Source: Sphaerospermopsis aphanizomenoides BCCUSP55
GTDB taxonomy: Bacteria; Cyanobacteriota; Cyanobacteriia; Cyanobacteriales; Nostocaceae
Assembly: GCF_001586785.1 (NCBI RefSeq)
Contig: NZ_LUFH02000036.1
Span: 1 to 51,194, forward strand
Direction of reading: 5' to 3'
Length of the DNA: 51,194 nucleotides
Positions 45,777-51,194 of the stretch are shown here, in pieces (the first letter of the stretch is position 1; each line of letters begins with the position of its first letter). The translations under genes were made by a program, and so were the position numbers. Below the pieces are notes generated by a model. That model was not told where the DNA came from, did not search any database, and saw nothing but the letters and a program-made list of their open reading frames with translations.

Positions 45777-46310
45777 ATGCAACCTATTCAATGCAGATGG
45801 ATTGGGATTTTTTCTGGGTTAATGGTTTTAACAGTGCCATTGGTAGCAAAAGCTAATGATCCTGGTCTTTGTTACATGAAGACATCATCCGGTAGGATTA
45901 TCAGTCTGGGGGAAATGTGCAAAGTCCCACCACAAACTGAAAATGTTTTTTTAGTTCCTATTAAGCGTCGTCAGGCTAAGACACCAATTATTGATGTTAA
46001 GTTTAATGGTGGTCAAGTATTTGAGATGGTTTTTGATACTGGTGCAAGTGGTATTTTGATTACTCAAAAAATGGCAACATCTCTAAAAGTTAAACCGGTG
46101 GGAACTACAAAAGCTAGTATTGCTGATGGTAGTGTGGTTGAATTTCCAACTGGTACAATTGCTTCTGTAGCTGTTGGTGGTGTTGTTGTGAATAATGCAC
46201 CAGTAACAATTGCACCTAAAGCTGGTATTGGTCTACTGGGTCATGGTTTTTTTGAGAATTATGATATTAAAATTCTCGAAAAACAAATTGAATTTCATAA
46301 GCGTAAATAG
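45777..46310 (+). CDS. Retropepsin-like aspartic protease
   Basis: 177 aa. Signal peptide about 1-26 (IFSGLMVLTVPLVAKA). The catalytic motif is DTGAS at 87-91 after FEMVF, followed by TSLKVKPVGT..., the flap-like region and LLGHGFFENYDIKI near the end, typical of clan AA single-domain proteases that dimerise. Exported, so it should act in the periplasm. Two Cys (31 and 48) could form a disulfide. ATG at 45777. Substrate unknown. Confidence 0.86.
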   Translation: MQPIQCRWIGIFSGLMVLTVPLVAKANDPGLCYMKTSSGRIISLGEMCKVPPQTENVFLVPIKRRQAKTPIIDVKFNGGQVFEMVFDTGASGILITQKMATSLKVKPVGTTKASIADGSVVEFPTGTIASVAVGGVVVNNAPVTIAPKAGIGLLGHGFFENYDIKILEKQIEFHKRK

Positions 46311-46455
46311 GGTTAAATTTGTCAGGATTGAGAGTCTAAAATCCAAAATTGGCTATGCTTGTATTTACAGAAAAGATGTTTTTACACAACAAATAGCCGT
46401 GATAAATTATTCAGATGCTAGGGATTTTGATTTCCAACTCCTGACTCCTGACTGC

Positions 46456-46507
46456 CAAATTCTTAATAAATCCAAAATCTAAAATCCAAAATCTAAAATC
46501 TAAAATT
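46456..46507. repeat. AATCTAAAATCC repeats
   Basis: TCCAAAATCTAAAATCC units (46471-46506) directly before the dipeptidase start; the same family is at 21551-21576, 26858-26887 and 5000-5050. Confidence 0.8.
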
Positions 46508-46508
46508 A

Positions 46509-47186
46509 ATGCGACCTTATCACCAAATATTAATTGTTGAATGTGGTGAACCATTGCAGAGGATTCCCCTGGAATTATTTGCGGTGGAATCTCCTCATCC
46601 CTATGAAAAGTTGGGTGCTAACTATGAGGGATACTCACCTTATTATTTACGTGAGAGTGTGATGAAAAAGTTGATTGAGGCGCAGAATTATTTACAATTG
46701 CTGCATCCTGGTTGGTATATTCAAATCTTTGATGCTTATCGCCCTGTGGGTGTGCAGCAGTTTATGGTAGATTACAGTTTTGCAGCAGCTTTGCGAGCTA
46801 GGGGACTGAGTACAGAGGAATTATCACATCAGCAGCGAGAAGAAATTTGGCAACAAGTGTATGAAATTTGGGCTGTACCAAGTTTAGATATGAAAACTCC
46901 TCCTCCTCACAGTACAGGTGCTGCGGTGGATATTACGCTGGTAGATAAGAATGGGGAAGTTGTGAATATGGGTTCTGCGATTGATGAGATGTCAGAGCGA
47001 TCGCACCCAGATTATTATGCTGATAGTAATCAAGAATATCATGCCCATCGTCAATTGTTACGAGATGTCATGTTAAAAGTAGGATTTCAACGCAATCCGA
47101 GAGAATGGTGGCATTTTTCTTTTGGTGATCAAATGTGGGCTTGGTTATGTAATCAACCTCATGCACGCTATGGGAGATTGATATAG
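46509..47186 (+). CDS. D-Ala-D-Ala dipeptidase (VanX-type, M15)
   Basis: 225 aa. Zinc and catalytic residues of M15D peptidases: Arg78 in FDAYRPV, His134 and Asp141 in HSTGAAVDITL, Glu199 and His202 in EWWHFSFG. Cleaves D-Ala-D-Ala dipeptide, probably for peptidoglycan recycling rather than glycopeptide resistance, since no van ligase or dehydrogenase lies nearby. No signal peptide, so cytoplasmic. ATG at 46509, which directly follows a TAAAATCT repeat, so the ribosome-binding site is poor. Confidence 0.92.
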   Translation: MRPYHQILIVECGEPLQRIPLELFAVESPHPYEKLGANYEGYSPYYLRESVMKKLIEAQNYLQLLHPGWYIQIFDAYRPVGVQQFMVDYSFAAALRARGLSTEELSHQQREEIWQQVYEIWAVPSLDMKTPPPHSTGAAVDITLVDKNGEVVNMGSAIDEMSERSHPDYYADSNQEYHAHRQLLRDVMLKVGFQRNPREWWHFSFGDQMWAWLCNQPHARYGRLI

Positions 47187-47585
47187 ATCCTATAAATCAA
47201 ATATCATCAGGATTCACCCAGATATTCTCAAACATTAATCACCATACCCAAAAATATTAACCACAAAATCCTGTAAATCCTAAAATCCTGGACATCCTGA
47301 TTCTGACAAAAACAATCTGCGTTTTCTATACTGTAAATCCTTATAAATACTCTCAATAAACAGATTTTTGATATCTAACGCACCACTAAATATGCTTGTT
47401 GCGTAAGTCCTAAATTTAAGTTTTTTTCACATTATTAAACTAGCTTATTTTATAGCGATCAGCCTCTACCACTTTGGATAAAGTGATCGCTTTCTTCATA
47501 TTTGCTAAAGCTTCTCCATCAGTTTTCTATATCCTAGAGGCGATCGCTACCAAAACAGTAATGATAGCGATTACCTATTGATCAA
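47187..47585. other. Intergenic region with gene fossils
   Basis: 399 nt. On the minus strand 47197-47229 reads ENIWVNPDDI and stop, matching the Uma2 C-terminus (INPDDI); the 16-nt word AAATATCATCAGGATT is shared with 47588-47603. A lone TGCGTAAGTCCT right end is at 47400-47411. A HicB-like fragment follows (separate entry). Confidence 0.5.
47440..47523 (-). pseudogene. Possible HicB-like antitoxin remnant
   Basis: 28 codons, including the stop, read TDGEALANMKKAITLSKVV and end EADRYKIS. TDGE-ALANxKxAI is the pattern of HicB-family antitoxins after the central fold. The N-terminal part is not in frame and no HicA partner is seen, so it is at most a relic. Short match, low confidence. Confidence 0.25.
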
Positions 47586-48431
47586 TTAAATATCATCAGG
47601 ATTGATACCTAATGACCTTAAATAAGCTGCTAATTTCTCTTTTTGTTGTCGTTCTTGTTCAGCCATTTCCTCAGCTTGTTGTTGGGCTAAAGTTGCTTGT
47701 TGGGCAATTTCCTCTGCTTGTAAACGAGCTTGTTTTTCAACAATAGCTCTTTCATCACCAGTCAACAGCAAATTTCCCGCTTCATCCCACCAACGTACCC
47801 AGGGTACACCGTCATCTTCTATTAAACCTAATTCCACACCCATAGGAGGAATGGCAAAATTTCCTCTTTCATTTGGGAGCATCTTTTGATAACTTCCATC
47901 AACTAAACGATAAACCTCCAGTAATGCCTTTCTCGCTTCAAAAATTGCATAGAAAGGAATACGAATTGCTTGTTCATAAACCCAGAATTTTCCGGCTTTT
48001 TCGGTTTCACCGGGAGGAGTTGTGTCTCTTTCTTCTGCACCATTTCCCGAAACAAACTCAATTGCGATTAATGGTGCTACAAATTCCTTCCATAACACAT
48101 AGGAACGTCTATATTCTCCATTCAGTTTTGGCGGTACATTAGGTACATAAAACCAATCAGGAGCTTCTGCACCTTTTTCTGGTGGTTCAGTCAAACGCCA
48201 ATAAATACCGCTATCTTGACCAATACAATAGTTACCATCTGGATGTAGTTTCTGCAATACTGGCTCAATAGAACTGGTTAAAACAATACTTTGTGGATGC
48301 TCCTGAAAATTTTTCACGAAAGTGCCATCTGAATCTGGTAGTTGCCTATGATCTGGTAATGTAAATTGATGTGTATGAATATCTTGAATTGGGGGAGTAG
48401 TGGGATTAATCACTGCTTGAGTGGTTTCCAT
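47586..48431 (-). CDS. Uma2 (DUF820) family endonuclease-like protein
   Basis: 281 aa. PD-(D/E)XK nuclease-like fold: DSGIYWRLTEPPEKGAEAPDWFYV, then VLWKEFVAPLIAIEFVSGNGAEERD (acidic residues with a following charged pair), and IPFYAIFE. The C-terminal 65 residues are a Gln/Glu/Ala-rich coiled coil ending LGINPDDI. Large paralogous family in cyanobacteria; nuclease activity is predicted, not shown. ATG at 48431 with AGGAG five bases upstream is preferred to the GTG two codons earlier. Confidence 0.88.
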   Translation of the reverse strand: METTQAVINPTTPPIQDIHTHQFTLPDHRQLPDSDGTFVKNFQEHPQSIVLTSSIEPVLQKLHPDGNYCIGQDSGIYWRLTEPPEKGAEAPDWFYVPNVPPKLNGEYRRSYVLWKEFVAPLIAIEFVSGNGAEERDTTPPGETEKAGKFWVYEQAIRIPFYAIFEARKALLEVYRLVDGSYQKMLPNERGNFAIPPMGVELGLIEDDGVPWVRWWDEAGNLLLTGDERAIVEKQARLQAEEIAQQATLAQQQAEEMAEQERQQKEKLAAYLRSLGINPDDI

Positions 48432-48542
48432 AGTCACTCCTGGATATATATTTGTTTAATTTTAACAGTGATAGGGATTTCAGGGTTTAAATGCCTGAAA
48501 CCCATACCTCATCTTTTGTATAACCTGTGAATGTTTAACAGC

Positions 48543-49313
48543 TTATATCAATAAATTTTGCAAAATATAACTAGATAACTCCAAAAATCCTTCTCCTTCA
48601 GGCGCAGTTGTTATGTATGCTGGTTGATATTGTAACTGGCTGAAATATTTGCTAACATTTGCCACACCAACAGAAATCGGAAAATAACCCTGATCAAATA
48701 AACTTTCATCATTGGGACTATCACCAACTGTAACAATTTGTGATAGTGAATATTCCGGGAAATATTGACGTAGAACTTGTAGCAATCCTACAGCTTTATC
48801 CTGTCCTTGCGGTTTAATATGACACTGCACGTTGCTATAAGTAAAACCCCAACCCTCTTGTTGACAAAGATGACTGAGATGTTGTAGTTCAGCTGGTGTC
48901 AAAGAATCAACATCAAAAGTCCAATCGGTGACACGAAACCGATTATCAGCAGATTCCCTGATGTGAGGAAATTGACTTTGTAATTTAGTAAATACTCTGG
49001 CTAAATCCTGACGATGGTTAGCTATGTCAGTAATAGGTGTTAAAGATATAGGTTCAGGTTGTCCAGATAGATAGAATAAACCGCCATTTTCTGCTAACGC
49101 ACCCACCACCGGCATTAAACTGCTTATTGCATTTACCCAACCCGCTGAACGTCCGGTAACAATCAGTACCTGTAATCCTGTGGCTGCTAAATTTTCCAAA
49201 GCTTGCAATAGTGAAGATGTGAATTTTCCCTGGCTGGTTAAAGTACCATCCATATCTGTGGCTACGAGACGAATATTTCTCAACTCATGAGAATGGCTAA
49301 TATGTCTGGACAT
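48543..49313 (-). CDS. HAD-superfamily (Cof/MPGP-like) phosphatase
   Basis: 256 aa. HAD motifs: VATDMDGTLT with nucleophile Asp20 and Asp22, VTGRS (motif II), GQDKAVGLL (motif III Lys) and GDSPNDESLF (motif IV). A type IIB cap separates motifs II and III. Sugar-phosphate or mannosyl-3-phosphoglycerate-type substrates are typical; the substrate is unknown. ATG at 49313. Alone on the minus strand. Confidence 0.88.
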   Translation of the reverse strand: MSRHISHSHELRNIRLVATDMDGTLTSQGKFTSSLLQALENLAATGLQVLIVTGRSAGWVNAISSLMPVVGALAENGGLFYLSGQPEPISLTPITDIANHRQDLARVFTKLQSQFPHIRESADNRFRVTDWTFDVDSLTPAELQHLSHLCQQEGWGFTYSNVQCHIKPQGQDKAVGLLQVLRQYFPEYSLSQIVTVGDSPNDESLFDQGYFPISVGVANVSKYFSQLQYQPAYITTAPEGEGFLELSSYILQNLLI

Positions 49314-49454
49314 ATAAAAATAGGAATTGGGGAATTATGATGTAAAAAAATACTAACAATACAGTAATGTAATATTGACACCCTTTGGTCTAAAGACACG
49401 GATATTTTTGTTACTCTTCGAGTAGGCTTTGCCTACAATGAGTCCACACAAACT

Positions 49455-49487
49455 AAACCCCTTTGGCTTACCCTGGGGTTTTTTGTT
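49455..49487 (+). terminator. Terminator-like hairpin
   Basis: AAACCCC (49455-49461) pairs with GGGGTTT (49475-49481), followed by TTTGTT. On the plus strand it looks like an intrinsic terminator although no plus-strand gene ends here. It could stop antisense or attenuate a leader of the gene at 49627. Confidence 0.5.
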
Positions 49488-49549
49488 ACATCCTCGGCTT
49501 AAAATACATTCAAACCTAAAAACTTTTTGGGTTTTTAAATTTAAATTTT

Positions 49550-49574
49550 GGGGTTTTCAGCCTATTTTCTTATA
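49550..49574. repeat. 25-nt dispersed repeat, copy 2
   Basis: Identical to 18225-18249 over 25 nt, 31 kb away. Here it has no AGGACTTACGCA element next to it. Confidence 0.85.
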
Positions 49575-49626
49575 AAAATTTGGGTATCCTAATCATACAA
49601 GAGTAATATCTTTCAATTTACTAATC

Positions 49627-50445
49627 ATGCTTAATACCATGCTTCTAGCCCAGTCTTCAGGTGGGAAGACTCAAAAGGCAGTCAAAGCAGTACCAGCCAA
49701 TGAGTCTCAAATCACACCTTTATTAATGTTTTCCAGTGGAGGACTACTTTTTGCTGTACTGGCTTTGATTGTTTATGGCAAATTTTTAATGCAACAGTAT
49801 GAAAAAAAAGTTAAGTTTGAAAAATTTCGCACGCGAGAACTAGAAAAAAAGCTGAAATTGGCGCTGGAAACCATTCGCAAAATGGAAACCAACCCCGATT
49901 TAGTCCACTCCAGAGACTTTAACCTTGACTATCTGCGAATGCGGATGTCAGAAGAAGTATTTCATTTTGGCGTTGTTAATCAAATTAAACTCAAGATTAA
50001 AGATAGAATTTCTATTGCACTGCGTCCTGGACAGTCTCAACAGGGACAAGTGGGGATTGCCAGCAATACTGGTAGACAAGTAGATGAAATTTTTGATGTC
50101 GAGTATGAAACTGGTGTTGCACCCAATATTGTTAAACGAGTGTTATTTCGGATTCAGATTCGCTTGATGAAGTTACCCACTCAAGCTACTTCTGCGACTA
50201 TTAGTCAAATCATGGATTGTATAGAAACTTATCTTAGTCCTAGAGAAGATGATGATTCATGGCAGCCGACAATTCAAGGTCGAATTGTTTATATGCACTG
50301 GGATCAAAAGGCAAAACCTACTCCTCTGCTGGTTTTAGAACAATCAAATGAAGGGGTAAATGTTACTTTCCGTACTACTCGCCAATCCAATGCTTCTGCA
50401 TCCCCGAATACGCCAACTCAAAATAAGAAGGTACAAGGTTCTTAA
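49627..50445 (+). CDS. Membrane-anchored protein of unknown function
   Basis: 272 aa; I do not recognise the family. One membrane helix at about 32-52 (PLLMFSSGGLLFAVLALIVYG) is followed by a charged, probably coiled segment (KFRTRELEKKLKLALETIRKME) and a globular domain (about 100-250) with LRMRMSEEVFHFGVVNQIKLKIKDRI and QIRLMKLPTQATSATISQIM. The C-terminus is Ser/Asn/Thr-rich. ATG at 49627; a second ATG four codons later is possible. Its stop codon overlaps the end of the convergent DevA-type gene by 4 nt. Confidence 0.7.
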   Translation: MLNTMLLAQSSGGKTQKAVKAVPANESQITPLLMFSSGGLLFAVLALIVYGKFLMQQYEKKVKFEKFRTRELEKKLKLALETIRKMETNPDLVHSRDFNLDYLRMRMSEEVFHFGVVNQIKLKIKDRISIALRPGQSQQGQVGIASNTGRQVDEIFDVEYETGVAPNIVKRVLFRIQIRLMKLPTQATSATISQIMDCIETYLSPREDDDSWQPTIQGRIVYMHWDQKAKPTPLLVLEQSNEGVNVTFRTTRQSNASASPNTPTQNKKVQGS

Positions 50446-51170
50446 ACTTCTCCTGCTACCTTGTGACTACTAACTACATTTTGGGCATTACGAGTTAACA
50501 GCCCGTCTTCCATTTCGACAATGCGATCTGCTATGTCTAAAATCCGGTTATCATGGGTGACTAATAAAATAGTAGTTCCTTGTTCTTTAGCCAGACGCTG
50601 CATGATTTCTACCACATCACGTCCTGATTGTTTATCTAATGCAGCCGTGGGTTCATCTGCCAGCACTAATGGAGGGTGATTAACGAGAGCGCGGGCGATC
50701 GCAATTCTTTGTTTTTGTCCACCAGATAAATTGTCTGGGTAGTAGTTCATTCGTTCTGTTAACCCAACTGCCCCCAGCATTGCTTCTGACTTCTGAATAG
50801 CGACTGATTGAGAAATACTTTGATTTAATTCCACTGCCATTTGCACATTTTGTCTAGCAGTTAAGAAGCCTAATAAGTTGTGAGCTTGGAAAATATAACC
50901 AATATTGCGCCGGATTTGTACTAATTTACTTTGACTAGCGCCAAATAGTTCTGTACCTAAAAATTTCAGACTGCCTTCTTGTACAGAACGTAGTCCACCA
51001 ATTAGGCTCAGTAATGTAGTTTTACCTGAACCTGATGGACCAGTCATAATCACAATTTCTCCGGCATATATTTCTAAATTGATATCAAATAAAATTTGTT
51101 TTCTGAGCGCCCCTTTACCATAGTAATGGTTAATATTTTTAATGGAAATTACAGGTTCTGTGGTGATCAT
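50442..51170 (-). CDS. DevA-family ABC transporter ATP-binding protein
   Basis: 242 aa ATPase of the DevBCA type, which in Anabaena exports heterocyst envelope glycolipids; several paralogues with other roles exist in these genomes. Motifs: INHYYGKGALRKQILFDINL at the start, Walker A GPSGSGKTTLL (about 44-54), Q-loop IFQAHNLL, signature LSGGQKQRIAIARAL, Walker B LVLADEPTAAL and the His switch LVTHD. DevB and DevC partners would be expected beyond the right window edge, upstream on the minus strand. Which paralogue this is cannot be decided here. ATG at 51170. Confidence 0.9.
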   Translation of the reverse strand: MITTEPVISIKNINHYYGKGALRKQILFDINLEIYAGEIVIMTGPSGSGKTTLLSLIGGLRSVQEGSLKFLGTELFGASQSKLVQIRRNIGYIFQAHNLLGFLTARQNVQMAVELNQSISQSVAIQKSEAMLGAVGLTERMNYYPDNLSGGQKQRIAIARALVNHPPLVLADEPTAALDKQSGRDVVEIMQRLAKEQGTTILLVTHDNRILDIADRIVEMEDGLLTRNAQNVVSSHKVAGEV

Positions 51171-51175
51171 AATAG

Positions 51176-51194
51176 GGAATGGGGTGTGGGGTGT
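51176..51194. repeat. GGGGTGT repeats at the window end
   Basis: GGGAATGGGGTGTGGGGTGT; complementary to the ACACCCC family. The array continues beyond the window. Confidence 0.8.

Larger units (their letters stand above)
49314..49626. other. Divergent intergenic region, HAD / membrane protein
   Basis: 313 nt. Contains hairpins GTAGGC-TTT-GCCTAC (about 49422-49436) and the terminator-like structure listed separately, then the second copy of the 25-nt repeat. The promoter of the membrane protein gene should lie between 49575 and 49626. Confidence 0.5.

Noticed and set aside
46509-47186. Vancomycin resistance gene vanX
   Set aside because: The fold is VanX-type, but no VanH or VanA ligase lies nearby, so a recycling role is more likely.

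Overview
The window comes from a filamentous, probably heterocyst-forming cyanobacterium (Nostocales; Anabaena/Nostoc/Dolichospermum-like). Support: many HIP1 octamers GCGATCGC (for example 1325, 23240, 50695), psbX and ycf66, a cyAbrB regulator, a DevA-type ABC ATPase, a complete hormogonium-motility (hmp) locus, and many heptamer-type tandem repeats between genes (ACACCCT, GGGAACA, AATTAAA, AGTCAAA families). These assignments rest on motifs and remembered family features; no database search was run.

Layout. (1) 31-12595: a chemotaxis-like system that controls type IV pili. hmpA, hmpB, hmpC, hmpD and hmpE read leftwards (PatA-type regulator, CheY, CheW, chemoreceptor, CheA hybrid), and the coiled-coil gene hmpF reads divergently from a shared 385-nt region. 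(2) 12811-18162: tilS, then an AT-rich signalling stretch with a Hanks-type kinase (DFG changed to DFC), a STAND NTPase, a divergent 64-residue peptide gene and a HTH-TPR regulator; a 186-bp MITE with a perfect 8-bp target duplication lies in this stretch. (3) 18411-31442: housekeeping and photosynthesis genes (ccsA, DUF3352, chorismate lyase, tRNA-Leu(GAG), accC, yggT, psbX, ycf66, two TolB-like lipoproteins, sdhB, calA, a CPBP protease). (4) 31545-36635: a GGR-family reductase, the frr/pyrH pair, a redoxin-like protein and an alpha/beta hydrolase. (5) 37023-44255: a secreted-peptide (bacteriocin/RiPP-type) island. (6) 44619-51170: a phytol-kinase-like protein, yidD, a retropepsin-like protease, a VanX-type dipeptidase, a Uma2 nuclease, a HAD phosphatase, an unknown membrane protein and a DevA-type ATPase.

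The peptide island is the most interesting part. Five small genes share a double-glycine leader (consensus LSxEEQELLSGG) but have unrelated cores. They surround a C39-peptidase ABC exporter and its HlyD adaptor. Three of the five carry the same upstream layout: a palindrome about 26 nt before the start codon, then GTGAGGCTAA as ribosome-binding region. No modification enzyme is visible in the island. The exporter should cleave each leader after GG and, with HlyD and a TolC encoded elsewhere, release the cores.

Repeats have shaped this region. At least two complete and two partial copies of an element with AGGACTTACGCA ends are present, some carrying ACACCCT repeats inside. Several genes now end inside repeats (hmpE, the chorismate lyase, the DUF3352 protein), so parts of their C-termini are repeat-encoded.
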